Assembly: GCF_016879755.1 (NCBI RefSeq)
Contig: NZ_WOFU01000003.1
Span: 186,001 to 250,000 of the forward strand
Direction of reading: 5' to 3'
Source: Bacillus sp. B15-48
Lineage (GTDB): Bacteria; Bacillota; Bacilli; Bacillales; Cytobacillaceae
Length of the DNA stretch: 64,000 nt
Under the pieces are notes generated by a model. It worked only from the letters and a program-made list of their open reading frames with translations. It had not been told where the DNA came from and did not search any database. A program made the translations under genes and the position numbers. This document shows positions 1-10,600 of this stretch, piece by piece (position 1 is the first letter of the stretch; each line of letters begins with the position of its first letter).

Positions 1-1427
1 TTTATTAATTGGGTATTCAAAAATATTATGCAAAATTTTTGCTAGCTGTTCTCTCGTTAGGGGGGCTCCTGGATCAAACCGATCTGGTTTTTTCCCGTGT
101 AAATAACCTAGTTCTCTTGCAACTTCAATTTCTTTTCTTGCCCAATGATTACGTAAATCAGCAAAATGATACTCTTTAGGGGTTAAATGTTCCTTCCCCA
201 TTGCTCTTACAAGGATTACTGCTCCTTGCGCCCTTGTTAAGGTCGTTGTTGGAGAAAAAGTGGTGTTCGTCGTACCATGCATCCAGCCTCTTTGTGAAAC
301 TAAGTGAATACTCGGTTCAGACCAAGATCCTGTCGTGACATCAACAAAATACCTTCCGTTTAGCCATAATGAGTAATAATCCCATGTATCAGGAGTTTCA
401 TGAAAAAGAGCCCAAGATCCTGTTCCTTTAATTCCATATTTCATTGGCAAACGTAATTTCGCTTTAATCGAACGTTCATTTTCATACCAAATGACATATT
501 GTCCCTCCGTTAATTTCGTATTTCCGATAAAATAAGATTGACCTTTAGGAATCGTAAAAGTCGCATAAGAAGATTGTGTTTTCTCATCAAATTCAATTTT
601 CCCATTAAAAGTTGTTACTAAAGGATTGACCCTCGTACTCGATAAGCCCATTCCATTTATGGAACGATTTTCTAATGTTGGTCCATCCAATTTCCACATC
701 CTTCCGTAAAACGGGAGGCCATAGACAATTTTATCTTTCGGTACGCCTTGATTAATGGCATATTGAATCGACCGTTCTGAAAAAGACATACTTGCGACAG
801 GTCCAATTGGACTATCGGGCGACTCCCAGCTTTCGTCATAAGCCATAATCATTAAGTAATCCGCATGATTTGAAATCCCTTTATAATCATAAAATCCATG
901 CCACCCTGTTTTCCATCCATTTGGATTTGCAGCAACAGCAACAGACACTTCTTTATGCTTAGGAACTGCTTGCCTCAACAACCGAATCAAATCCGTATGA
1001 GCATCTTTATAGGCGGAACCAACACCTTCGATATCAACATTTACCCCATCTAGGTTATACTTTTCAATCGCAGCAGCAATGTCATTTGCTAACTTTTGGC
1101 GATTATTCAAACCATTTATTCCTGCAGTTGCATCCCAATGATTTGCTAAGAAAGGGACAACCTTTTTGCCTCGTTTATGCATTTCATTAATAAAAGAGGT
1201 TTGCAATGTCCACGTAATACTCAATTGTCCATCTTTTGTAATATCAAAATAACTTGGCGAAACAACATCCAAACTTCCCTTCGTTGCATTCACTTGATTA
1301 ATATAACTATTTGGGCTCCCGAAGAAAATGTATGACATATTAAACAATTTTGACTGTGCGAAAGTAGGGCTCGTACTTTTCCAAAGCAAAACGGTAGCAA
1401 GGATAATCCACATGACACATTTTTCAT
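1..1427 (-). pseudogene. GH18 family glycoside hydrolase with SLH domains, 3'-truncated by window edge, frameshift at start
   Basis: Translation of the minus strand from about position 1413 down to 1 is one open frame. It encodes a signal-peptide-like segment ending AQS, then a GH18 barrel with the catalytic motif DGVNVDIEG (DxxxDxE), a later YGLPFYGRMW segment, and then surface-layer-homology repeats (FSPTTTLTRAQ; FADLRNHWARKEI; FDPGAPLTREQLAKIL). The gene leaves the window before its stop. The likely product is an exported chitinase- or peptidoglycan-hydrolase-like enzyme bound to the wall by SLH domains. The ATG at 1427 has a good ribosome site (AAAGGGTGG) but is out of frame by one base. 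It is followed by five A residues, and a sixth A would give MKKCVMWIILATVLL, a textbook signal peptide. An in-frame ATG at 1413 exists, but it lacks a ribosome site and the N-terminal lysines. It starts 24 bp after the lipoprotein gene, so the two are probably an operon. Confidence 0.8.
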
Positions 1428-1451
1428 CTCGGCCACCCTTTCATTCATTAA

Positions 1452-2177
1452 CTATTCTCCTGAGGCTTCAAAGAGATAGCCTGGTTGTACACGTTTAACT
1501 GTATAGCGAATTCCTTCATGCTCAATTGTTTGATCTTCCACCTCGTTTAAATCCAAATTAGGGCCAATCCCTAGTTCAGTAAATAACTCTTCAATTTGAT
1601 GAGGCTGAGCATCTAAATTGAACATATAGATAATTTGACTCCAACCAGCTAACATCGCTAAAAGATTGGTTTGACTTGAATTTAGTAACTGCAATTTTTC
1701 CACATAATTATTTGTCACAAAAACACGCAATTCGAGAGACTGATTGAAAAAGCTCCGATAATAGCTGCCATCCTCTGAGTTTACTTTTTCAAGTGAACCA
1801 ATTTCTAAATTGGCTCCCTGTTCATTTGAAATTGCATTCCAACGCGCCTTAAAGTCATGAAAAGGGAGTTTAAAATCACTCTCCCGTTGTTCTGTTTCAA
1901 GTTCCGTATTAGAAGATTCATTCCCTTCTGGCTGTTCAGCTGGCTCTTGTTGCGGGACTCCATAAGCTGGTGGATGGGCTTCGTCTTTCGGCTGAATGTT
2001 TTCTTCTTCCATTGGCTCTAGGTCCTCTTTAGGCTGTTCTGTTTCAGGTTTATTCTCCAAAATATTTATTCTGGATTCCCTCGTATTTTCTTCAGACCTC
2101 TGTCCTTGAAATGTCTGATTGCATCCGGCTATTAACAAAAGAAAAATTATCAAAGCATGATAGATTGGACGCTTCAA
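1452..2177 (-). CDS. Uncharacterised acidic lipoprotein
   Basis: 241 residues. The N-terminus has two basic residues, a hydrophobic stretch and a lipobox (LIAGC, Cys19), so it should be lipid-anchored outside the membrane. Residues 20-105 are a low-complexity Glu/Pro/Gln-rich linker of the kind that spans the cell wall. Residues 105-241 form a compact domain (from about FHDFKARWN to GYLFEASGE) that I do not recognise. It is the first gene of a probable two-gene unit with the GH18/SLH enzyme, whose start lies 24 bp downstream. A surface role alongside that enzyme is inferred from position only. Confidence 0.75.
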   Translation of the reverse strand: MKRPIYHALIIFLLLIAGCNQTFQGQRSEENTRESRINILENKPETEQPKEDLEPMEEENIQPKDEAHPPAYGVPQQEPAEQPEGNESSNTELETEQRESDFKLPFHDFKARWNAISNEQGANLEIGSLEKVNSEDGSYYRSFFNQSLELRVFVTNNYVEKLQLLNSSQTNLLAMLAGWSQIIYMFNLDAQPHQIEELFTELGIGPNLDLNEVEDQTIEHEGIRYTVKRVQPGYLFEASGE

Positions 2178-2249
2178 ACTAATCCCTCCATTCCTTCAAT
2201 AAAAAATAACAAATACGAATTTTACAATTTAAAATTTTCAACAAAAAAT

Positions 2250-2277
2250 AACGACATCCTTTTCATCGGATGTCGTT
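2250..2277 (-). terminator. Rho-independent terminator after the transglutaminase lipoprotein gene
   Basis: Perfect 10-bp stem AACGACATCC / GGATGTCGTT with an 8-base loop. On the minus strand it is followed by ATTTTTTG. Confidence 0.85.
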
Positions 2278-2390
2278 TATTGTTACCATAAGCACTGCTT
2301 AATAAATTGTAATTAATTGGATAAATTTCTAAATAATTCTTGTACTGCTAGCTATGCCTTTCGTTTAAATTCCTTCCGCTGTATGCATCC

Positions 2391-4076
2391 TCAGTAGGCA
2401 ACACCCGTCCGTTTATGAGTTTTATTAAATTCACCCATATCAGGATCAAAATAATCCTCATTGAACGCTGCTACAAACTGTTCATTTTGAATATATCCCG
2501 ACCCCCAGGTCGGATCCATCGTTAACCAACTGCCGTCAACTTTCGCCTCAACCCACGCATGTCTCCCCGGGAAAATCCCGCCACCTGCTATGCCTTCTAC
2601 AAACCTAGCTTCAATTCCACTTGCGCGTAATAGCGCAAGTGTTAAATAAGCATAATCTTGGCAAACACCTGATTTAAGCTCCAATGTTTTTAAAGCACTA
2701 TCATCCCATTCAAATTCATCATTTTTATATTTCTGGACATCATATGAAACATTTTTGGCTACATATTCATAAATTGCTTTTGTTTTTTCACGATCATTCG
2801 TCATGCCATTTGTTATTTGGCTAGCCAATTCAATGATTTCTGGTGCATCCGATTGTACGCCCCGAGATGGTAATAGATCTCGTAGATCTTCGGCAGCAGT
2901 TGATTCCACTTCAAATTGAGCAAAACTAAAATATCGAAAATAATCACTGTTTTTTTCTTTAATTTCAGGAACACTTACAGTAATTTCATACGTGCCAGAA
3001 CCAAATCGCAAATAAAAATGATCATCAAAAGAAAAATTTTCGACAGGAATCACATCCAATGCTTCGTCTTCTCCTTTTTTCGCCGTCACATATACGTGTG
3101 TTGTTTCTGGGGCAAACTCTGCATTTGGATCAATTGATCCGCTAATTTGATAGGTTGTTTCCGCAATATCACCACCATATATGGGGAAATCTAGCGTGAC
3201 GCCACGTGATAAATACATCTCGGAAAATTCAACCGGTTTCATCGACCGGCTAGATTCGTTTTCGATAAAGATCGTTGTTGCAAGTTGATAATAGTTGTTG
3301 CGTTTATCATCGGGAACCATAATCTCGAGCTTGTGCAATCCCTTCCCATAAAATAATGGAATCTCATACTCAAACACATTATTTTTAATCGGAAGCACAT
3401 GCTTCCATGTTTCTGAATCTTTTTTCAGGGTAATCAAGAGCGTTTCATCATCAGTTAAGTTTGCTGCTCTGCCCTTAAGCGAGAATAGCTCATTTTCTTT
3501 GACATAGCTTGAGTTCGTCTCAATCGAAAGCTCTGCAGCTTGGCCAAACGGTGTATAAGTAACGTCCCTTTGTATTTCCGGATTCACATTTATAACTTCG
3601 AAGGAAGCAGTGTCGTAATAATAGTTTTCGCGATCTTTGCTTGGAAGCTGAATCGTTATTTTATATTCTCCTGCACCATTGTGAAAATGAATGACCTGCT
3701 CAAATTTCCCTTCATTAATAGGGACGTAATATTGATGCTCTTTGCCAGCTGGACTTTCTGCAAAGGAATAAATTTTAATCCAAACATACTCAGACTTTAA
3801 CTCTGTAAATTTTCCAATTTCACCTTCCACTTTCACCTTCCCATTTACAGCAAATTTTTTGTAAACAGGTTCATATAGTCTAACCCCGATTTCTTCACTA
3901 TAGGATGTCAGCTCAAGCGGTTCCAGCTCCAATTCTTCATTCTTATCATTTGCTAATCTTTCAAATTCATCGACTACTTCCTTTGAATCACTAAGACTGC
4001 TTTCACTACAAGCTGATAAAAAAACGATTATAAATAGAAAACAAATGCAAAACAAATAACGCTGCTTTATGATCAT
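2391..4076 (-). CDS. Lipoprotein with three beta-sandwich repeats and a C-terminal transglutaminase-like domain
   Basis: 561 residues from the ATG at 4076, chosen because GGAAGGAGG lies 5 bases upstream; an upstream in-frame start would add 19 residues ahead of the signal peptide. The lipobox is FLSAC (Cys23). Three tandem units of about 95-100 residues (about 69-163, 181-273, 292-391) share a pattern: a G-containing strand, then Y/H-x-V-P-I, then a short G-x-G-x-Y/H-x-I/L turn and a D/E-x-x-x-N/D-Y-Y/F motif. The C-terminal third is a transglutaminase-like papain fold with Cys472 (SGVCQDYA), His506 (GRHAWVEA) and Asp521 (MDPTWG) as the triad. Such exported proteins are usually proteases or cross-linking-type enzymes at the cell surface; the substrate is unknown. 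It stands alone with its own terminator. Confidence 0.85.
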   Translation of the reverse strand: MIIKQRYLFCICFLFIIVFLSACSESSLSDSKEVVDEFERLANDKNEELELEPLELTSYSEEIGVRLYEPVYKKFAVNGKVKVEGEIGKFTELKSEYVWIKIYSFAESPAGKEHQYYVPINEGKFEQVIHFHNGAGEYKITIQLPSKDRENYYYDTASFEVINVNPEIQRDVTYTPFGQAAELSIETNSSYVKENELFSLKGRAANLTDDETLLITLKKDSETWKHVLPIKNNVFEYEIPLFYGKGLHKLEIMVPDDKRNNYYQLATTIFIENESSRSMKPVEFSEMYLSRGVTLDFPIYGGDIAETTYQISGSIDPNAEFAPETTHVYVTAKKGEDEALDVIPVENFSFDDHFYLRFGSGTYEITVSVPEIKEKNSDYFRYFSFAQFEVESTAAEDLRDLLPSRGVQSDAPEIIELASQITNGMTNDREKTKAIYEYVAKNVSYDVQKYKNDEFEWDDSALKTLELKSGVCQDYAYLTLALLRASGIEARFVEGIAGGGIFPGRHAWVEAKVDGSWLTMDPTWGSGYIQNEQFVAAFNEDYFDPDMGEFNKTHKRTGVAY

Positions 4077-4194
4077 GATTTCCTCCTTCCAAATTAATAG
4101 GATGATAGATACAAAATATTTCCATTTAATCATAGATAAAATACATTAGATAAACAAGATTTAAAACCAAAAACAATAAATGCGGGAAGAAAAA

Positions 4195-4224
4195 AGCAGT
4201 AACTCCCAAAAGGGAATCACTGCT
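4195..4224 (-). terminator. Terminator of the SEDS gene pair
   Basis: Imperfect hairpin (AGCAGT and CTCCC pairing with GGGA and ACTGCT), followed on the minus strand by a T run. Confidence 0.75.
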
Positions 4225-4231
4225 ACTCCAT

Positions 4232-5332
4232 TTACTTAATACTAGCTGATAATCGAACCAATATCCCGGTCGAATACATCATAAGGATCAACGATGACCC
4301 CCCATAACTTACCAATGGTAAAGTGATCCCTGTAATTGGAAGGATCCCCGATACAGCACCTAAATTAAAAAACACTTGAATCATTATTTGAAAAGTCAAT
4401 CCAATCGCTAATAATTTAGAAAATGCGTCTTTTAATTTGAGTGATATCCGGAAACCACGATACATAATTAAAAAATATAAAAACATAATGAGAAGTAACC
4501 CTAAAATCCCGAGCTCCTCTAAAGTTATTGCCATAATAAAGTCCGTATGTGCCTCAGGAAGATACCCGAACTTTTGCGCACTATTTCCTAGTCCATTCCC
4601 TTGTAGCCCGCCAGATGCAATAGCCTGATACGAGTTAATTAATTGATACCCCTCCCCTGAAGGATCATCAAAAGGATTAAGAAAGGACATCAGTCTTTTT
4701 AACCGATAACTTTCACTAAAAGCGAAATAAAGGATTCCAGAAATGGCAATCATCCCTAAAGAGATAAGGTGAATCAACCTTGCCCCAGAACATAGTAGAA
4801 TCACACCACAAGCTAAAAGGATGGATGTAGCTGTACCTAAATCTGGCTGCTTTAAAATCAATAAAAAAACGAAACCTAAAATAAGTAGCGGGGGCAATAC
4901 CCCCTTCGCAAAATGATTGATATATTCTTGTTTTTTAGCATATATTGCGGCAAAGTATATGATCATTCCAAGCTTTACTGCCTCAGAAGGTTGAAACATA
5001 AAGGAGCCAAGTTGAATCCATCTCTGCGAAAAATTCCGCTCAACACCAATTCCAGGAATTAAAACAATGATTAATAAGAAGATTGAAATTAGCACAATGA
5101 TTGGGCTAAGCTTCGCATAGATTTGATGAGGAAAAAATGCAGCTATAGTAAAAAACACAAGGCCAATGCTAAAAGATGTCAGCTGCTTATCAATAAAATA
5201 ACGGTCATTTCCATACTGAATGACCCCTAATGGGTAGCTCGCACTATAAACCATAACTAAACCTAAAAAACAAAGGAGGAAAATCGCAAGAATTAATAAA
5301 TAATCGAATTTCTTAAGGTATCTCAACAGCAC
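4232..5332 (-). CDS. SEDS-family peptidoglycan polymerase (FtsW/RodA/SpoVE type), second of a tandem pair
   Basis: 366 residues with about ten transmembrane segments. Family hallmarks are an early MVYSAS, QPSEAVKLG, KQPDLGTA, EAHTDFIMAITLEELG and PITGITLPLVSYGGSS. SEDS proteins polymerise glycan strands from lipid II in the cytoplasmic membrane together with a class B penicillin-binding protein. The gene starts 9 bp after the stop of the preceding SEDS gene, so both are on one transcript that ends at the hairpin at 4195-4224. No penicillin-binding protein gene is adjacent. The E-L-G and Y-G-G-S motifs are intact, so I see no reason to call it inactive. The sequence alone does not settle whether it works in division, elongation or sporulation. 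Confidence 0.92.
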   Translation of the reverse strand: MLLRYLKKFDYLLILAIFLLCFLGLVMVYSASYPLGVIQYGNDRYFIDKQLTSFSIGLVFFTIAAFFPHQIYAKLSPIIVLISIFLLIIVLIPGIGVERNFSQRWIQLGSFMFQPSEAVKLGMIIYFAAIYAKKQEYINHFAKGVLPPLLILGFVFLLILKQPDLGTATSILLACGVILLCSGARLIHLISLGMIAISGILYFAFSESYRLKRLMSFLNPFDDPSGEGYQLINSYQAIASGGLQGNGLGNSAQKFGYLPEAHTDFIMAITLEELGILGLLLIMFLYFLIMYRGFRISLKLKDAFSKLLAIGLTFQIMIQVFFNLGAVSGILPITGITLPLVSYGGSSLILMMYSTGILVRLSASIK

Positions 5333-5341
5333 GGAATCACC

Positions 5342-6502
5342 CTAGACGGTTTGATGATTACTAAACATATAATTTTTCGAGCGAATATTCACACTCAACA
5401 CTAATCCAATTGCGATCATATTCGTAAGAAGTGCACTTCCACCATAACTAATAAACGGAAGCGCAAGACCTGTAATTGGCATTAGGCCAATCGTCATCGC
5501 AATGTTTTGGAAGACTTGAAACGAGATCAATCCAATCGCTCCAGCTATAATGTAAACGCCAAACAATGTGTTCGCTCGTAAAGCGATGATGATCATTCGA
5601 TAGATTAAAAGAAAATATAAACTAATTAAAATTGAAGCACCGACAAACCCAAATTCTTCCCCAATAACAGCAAAGATAAAGTCGGTATGAACTTCTGGTA
5701 TCCTTCCACTTTGTACTTGATGCCCTTGATTAAATCCCCAACCTGTCATTTGACCAGATCCTATTCCTAAGAGAGACTGCGTCAATTGATATCCATAACT
5801 TGAAGCAAAACTTTCCGGACTTAGCCACCCATATATTCTTTCTAATTGGTGGGGCTTAATAATTTTAATAAAGATATCAAAAAAATGATTGTGTAAATAA
5901 ACTAAAAATGCCAATAACCCCGCGGCACTAGAGATTATTAAAAGAATCATTTTATAAGAGATATTAGAAACGACCATTAAAGTGATTAATACCGCACCGA
6001 TTACTAAAGCCGAGCCTAAATCAGGTTGAACAAGAATCAAAAAAAACGGTATCATCGTAAAAACGACCATCTTAAGCGTAATCGGAATGCTTTCAATAAA
6101 TGATAAGTTTCTTTCTCCTAGCTTATTTAGAAATACAGATAGCAAGAGAACCAAAAATACTTTTACAAATTCGGATGGCTGAAGTTCAAATAATCCAAAA
6201 CTAATCCATCTTTGCGAACCGTTTTTAAACGTCCCAAAAAAATGGACAAGAATTAATAATCCGATTCCGACAAGATACAATGGCAATGCCCATTTTTCAA
6301 GCAATTCATAATCGAAATACGCTACAATTGCCATAACGGTAAAACCGATGATATACCAAATCACTTGTCGCTTTACAAAATACAACGAATCATCTGTCTG
6401 ATACTGCCCAGAAGCACTATATACAACAAATAGACTGAAAAAAAACAACGCCATTAATATAAGTATTAAAGGATAATCAACTTGTGTTTCATTTCGTTTC
6501 AT
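5342..6502 (-). CDS. SEDS-family peptidoglycan polymerase (RodA/FtsW type), first of a tandem pair
   Basis: 386 residues from the ATG at 6502. Two ATG codons are adjacent (6505 and 6502) and the AGGTGG ribosome site is better spaced for 6502. The open frame runs up to a TTG at 6553 without a ribosome site. Many hydrophobic segments and the family motifs are present: VVYSASG, QPSEFVKV, VQPDLGSA, PEVHTDFIFAVIGEEFG and PITGLALPFISYGGSA. The role is polymerisation of glycan strands in the membrane. It is followed after 9 bp by a second, divergent SEDS gene, so the pair probably arose by duplication and has specialised. Neither copy sits beside pbp or divIVA genes. Confidence 0.92.
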   Translation of the reverse strand: MKRNETQVDYPLILILMALFFFSLFVVYSASGQYQTDDSLYFVKRQVIWYIIGFTVMAIVAYFDYELLEKWALPLYLVGIGLLILVHFFGTFKNGSQRWISFGLFELQPSEFVKVFLVLLLSVFLNKLGERNLSFIESIPITLKMVVFTMIPFFLILVQPDLGSALVIGAVLITLMVVSNISYKMILLIISSAAGLLAFLVYLHNHFFDIFIKIIKPHQLERIYGWLSPESFASSYGYQLTQSLLGIGSGQMTGWGFNQGHQVQSGRIPEVHTDFIFAVIGEEFGFVGASILISLYFLLIYRMIIIALRANTLFGVYIIAGAIGLISFQVFQNIAMTIGLMPITGLALPFISYGGSALLTNMIAIGLVLSVNIRSKNYMFSNHQTV

Positions 6503-6629
6503 CATTCCACCTATAACCATTCTCTTTTTGCTCATTCTTGTCGCTACGTTCAAATGGTTCGTCTTTCGTAAGGACTTTTACACCGCTTAAGGTCAATTAA
6601 TCGAAGCCTTCCAATGATTCGGGGCTTTA

Positions 6630-6706
6630 ACTGGCAGCCAATCATGAAGCAAGCTTCACCAACATGTATGAAATTCGCTATTTTCATGGGAGTTAATCTG
6701 CGATAA
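6630..6706. repeat. REP-like intergenic element, partial copy
   Basis: Contains TTAACTGGCAG and, about 60 bp on, the 16-mer AGTTAATCTGCGATAA. The same two blocks in the same order occur at 34055-34141. The intervening bases differ. It lies between the SEDS pair and the HTH-YkvA gene. Confidence 0.5.
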
Positions 6707-6764
6707 ACCATTAAGCGAACCCTTTTTATGAGTTAGAAAATGCCTTTCTAAATAAGATTTAAAC

Positions 6765-7403
6765 CTATTTTTTGAAAATATTTAATACTAACTGTATTGC
6801 CATTGCATCGTCAAGATACCCGATTGGGAAAATATAGTCAGGGATAAGGTCTATTGTTAAAATAAAATACAACAATGCTGCCCCGGTAAGTGCAAGCTCT
6901 TTCGTCGTGCCCTTTCTCATCCGAAATCGTTCATACATTTCTTGTAAATGATTGATATATGGCCCAATACTGTCTACTTTTTTTAATTTTTCCTTAAAGT
7001 CATTGTGAATTGATTCTCGCCCCTCTTCCGTTTGGGCGTATTGTTCATATTTTGCTAATTCCTGTTTAATCTCTTCAACAGATAACTTTTCCCCAAATAG
7101 ATTCGTAGATTCAAGAATCGCATTCATTTCAATTGAAGCCTGTTCCTCAAATGCAATCTTCTCTGCTTTCCTTTCAACATGATAACCAGCTGCATGCATT
7201 AACTCATTTATCGAAACATCTAAGGAGTCAGCAAATTTTTGCAAATGACTTAAATTAGCCTTCCTTTTGCCATTAACGATTCTCGAAATCGTTGCTTTAT
7301 CAACCTGACACATTACACTGAACTTTCCCATTGACAATGAACGTTCCTCTAACAACTCCTTTAATAGAGTTCCTAGTGTATCTTGTTGACTCAAGATCAA
7401 CAT
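6765..7403 (-). CDS. HTH-XRE regulator fused to a YkvA-like (DUF1232) membrane domain
   Basis: 212 residues from the ATG at 7403, preceded by GGAAGGGG; a TTG three codons later is better spaced and cannot be excluded. Residues about 6-65 form a Cro/CI-type helix-turn-helix (LLEERSLSMGKFS, DKATISRIVNGKR). A charged linker follows. The C-terminus carries the YkvA/DUF1232 signature (ALLYFILTIDLIPDYIFPIGYLDDA), a short hydrophobic hairpin. The fusion suggests a membrane-associated DNA-binding protein. A sigma-A promoter with an embedded palindrome (7465-7493) points to autoregulation. Target genes are unknown. Confidence 0.8.
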   Translation of the reverse strand: MLILSQQDTLGTLLKELLEERSLSMGKFSVMCQVDKATISRIVNGKRKANLSHLQKFADSLDVSINELMHAAGYHVERKAEKIAFEEQASIEMNAILESTNLFGEKLSVEEIKQELAKYEQYAQTEEGRESIHNDFKEKLKKVDSIGPYINHLQEMYERFRMRKGTTKELALTGAALLYFILTIDLIPDYIFPIGYLDDAMAIQLVLNIFKK

Positions 7404-7464
7404 CCCCTTCCGTGCCGTTAAACTATGAAAATATCTCCCTGCCGTATCTTTTTTTGATGCTATC

Positions 7465-7493
7465 AATATATCTGTGTATTGACAATTTGTCAA
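7465..7493 (-). promoter_or_regulatory. Sigma-A promoter with palindromic operator for the HTH-YkvA gene
   Basis: On the minus strand, TTGACA (7488-7493), a 17-bp spacer and TATATT (7465-7470). The perfect palindrome TTGACAATTTGTCAA (7479-7493) covers the -35 box, which suggests repression by a dimeric regulator, most simply the gene's own product. Confidence 0.75.
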
Positions 7494-7555
7494 CATCCGA
7501 CAATACTAGTCAATAGTTACGTTTTTTGTCTAAAGGCAGTTTTAAAACTAAAAAT

Positions 7556-7589
7556 AGCCTAACCGCAAATTTTGACCTACGGTTAGGCT
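7556..7589 (-). terminator. Terminator of the fused dehydratase/activase gene
   Basis: 10-bp perfect stem AGCCTAACCG / CGGTTAGGCT with a 14-base loop, followed on the minus strand by ATTTTTAG. Confidence 0.8.
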
Positions 7590-7620
7590 TGTCTCTATTC
7601 TCAAAAAGTTTTTGTTTAGT

Positions 7621-10600
7621 CTATGCTTGAACCTTATTCTTGGCAATATTAATCATTAACTTTATCCGGTTTACTTGATTTACTTTACTAATATTTGAGT
7701 CATAATCAATTGAAATGAGATTGGCATTCGGATATTCTTTTTTGATGGCGTTAAACATCCCTCTGCCTATCACATGATTTGGAAGGCAGCCAAAAGGCTG
7801 AACACAAACAACATTTTCTACTCCTGAGTCCATTAATTCAGCCATTTCTCCAGGCAGAAGCCAGCCTTCCCCCATTTGGTTTCCTAAACTTAGAAAGTTT
7901 GCTGCCCTATTGGCGATTTCTGTAATTTTCGGTGGTGCTTCAAAACGATTGCTAGAGATTAATGCTTGACGAATTGGATTTCTATAAAACTCTATGAATT
8001 CTGTAGCCACTTTACCTATCAACTTATTATATTTAGGCAGACCAAAATGATCTACTTTGAAGTTTTTATTATGAAGTCCGTACAAAAAGAAATCAATAAA
8101 ATCCGGTACGATCGCTTCTCCTCCCTCTTTTTCAATCTGTTCAATCAGTTGGTTGTTGGCATAAGGATGGAATTTCACCAGGATTTCACCAACAATACCG
8201 ACACGTGGCTTTTTATGAACAAACACTTCTACCTTTTCAAAACTCGAAATAATCGCTTGAATCATCTGCTTGTATTCTTTCATAGAAAAGTTTTCTAATA
8301 GCTTCCGACACCGTTCCATCCATTTAGAATAGACCATCTCAGTACTTCCTTCTATCTTCTCATACGGTCTTACCGCAAGCTTCAGGCGCATGAGAAGATC
8401 ACCAAGACATGCGGACACCACAAGCTTTTTGGCAAGCAGGGGCGTAATTTTAAATCCTGGATGTTTCACTCCATCGACTCCGCCAGCATTTAATGAAAGG
8501 ACAGGAATTTGTTGCATACCAGCGTTTTTCAAGGCTTTTTTCAACAAAGCCAAATAATTTGTTGCCCGACAACCTCCTCCTGTTTGTGACATGATGACCG
8601 CTGTTCGATTCAAATCATATTCACCCGTTTTTAATGTGCTTACTAATTGTCCAATCGTAATGATTGCTGGATAACAAGCATCATTATTTACATAGCGTAA
8701 ACCTTGTTCGACAGCCTCATCGGTGACATTTTTAATGACCTTCAATTTGTAGCCGTGAAGTTGAAAGGCCTTTTCAAATAACTCGAAATGAGAAGGAAGC
8801 ATTTGTGGAGCGAGAATCGTATACTCCCTCTCTTTCGCTTCTTTCGTAAAAACTGGTTCAAGTTCTTTTAGGCGACAATTCGTTTTACGAACAGCAAATT
8901 CTTTATCGCGTTGTTCTGCAATAGCTGCTTTTAATGATCGAAGACGGATTCTAGCAGCCCCCAAATTGCTTACCTCATCCATTTTTAACCATGTGTATAA
9001 CTGATTGTTTTCTTCCATCATTTCCTCAACTGCATCGGTAGTAATCGCATCAATCCCGCAACCAAAAGAGGTAACTTGCAATATTTCTAACTGAGGGTTT
9101 TCTTTAATCACAGCTGCTGCCCGATACAACCGAGAGTGGAAAGTCCATTGATTAACAACATCTACATGACTTTGGTCTATTGCAAGATGGGATATCGCAT
9201 CTTCTGTTAAAACCGCCATTCCTAGGCGGTTGATTTCCTCTGAAACCCCATGGTTAATTCCTGGATCGATATGATAAGGGTGTCCAGCCATAACAATGCC
9301 AATTGTTTTTTCTGCCTTCAATTGATTAATAACGTCCTCCCCGCGTTTTTGCAACCATTCTTTATAGTCAGCCTCCATCTGTTTCGCTAGTTTGACGGCT
9401 CGCTTCATTTCTTTTTTCGAGAGATCATCGAAGGTTCTACCTAATTCTGTTAACAGAGAGTTAGGTTCGTCAAACGATATGAACGGTGATACATATTCAA
9501 TTTGATTTTCTACAAATATTGATTCCATATTGACACGTATAACTTCAGAATAGGAGGCAACAACTGGACAGTTAAAGTGATTTTGTTGTGCTTTACTTTC
9601 ATTCTTTTCATAAACAACTGCAGGGTAAAAAATCTTTTTAACCCCTTTTTCTATTAAGTTAATGATATGTCCATGAGCCAGTTTTGCTGGGTAGCAAACT
9701 GATTCAGATGGAATGGTATCCATTCCTTTTTCAAACATTTCCTTACTCGTAGAATCCGATAACACGACCTCATAGCCTAATTCACTAAAAAACGCATGCC
9801 AAAAAGGATAATTTTCATACATATTTAATACACGCGGAAGACCAATCTTACCCCGATAAGCATCCGTTCCAGAAAGACTAGTCCGGTTAAATAATTTCTC
9901 GCGTTTTTCTTCTACTAAGTTTGGAAGTGCACTTTTAATTTTTGGTCTCCCAGCTCCGCGCTCACAACGATTTCCAGAAATGAATGTCCGTTTATCAGCA
10001 AAACGGTTGATTGTAATTGGACAATTATTTTCACAAAGGCCGCATCGGCGGTGGGTCGTTGTTACATGAAAATCATGAATCTTCTGTCCAGTTAGTAATG
10101 AAGATTTCTTCTCTTTTATCCACTTTTGTTTGGATAAAAGCGCACACCCATAGGCACCCATCAGTCCTGCTAAGTCAGGACGAATGACTTCTTTTCCTGT
10201 CAGTTTTTCAAATGTCCTTAAAACGGCATTATTTAAAAACGTTCCACCTTGAACAACAATTCGGTGTCCCATCTCATCTACCGATTTTAGCTTTATTACT
10301 TTATATAAAGCGTTTAATACTACCGAATACGCTAAACCTGCTGAAATATCAGGGATGCTCGCACCTTCCTTTTGAACTTGTTTAACTTTTGAATTCATAA
10401 ATACGGTACACCTAGAACCAAGATCGACTGGTGCTTGTGCCGTTAAAGCAAGCTGAGAAAATTCTTGCACATTTTCCCCTAAAGTTTCAGCAAAGCTTTC
10501 TAAAAACGATCCACAGCCAGCAGAACATGCTTCATTTAAAACAATGCGATCAATGACACCTTCCTTGATTTTTATACATTTCATATCTTGGCCGCCAATA

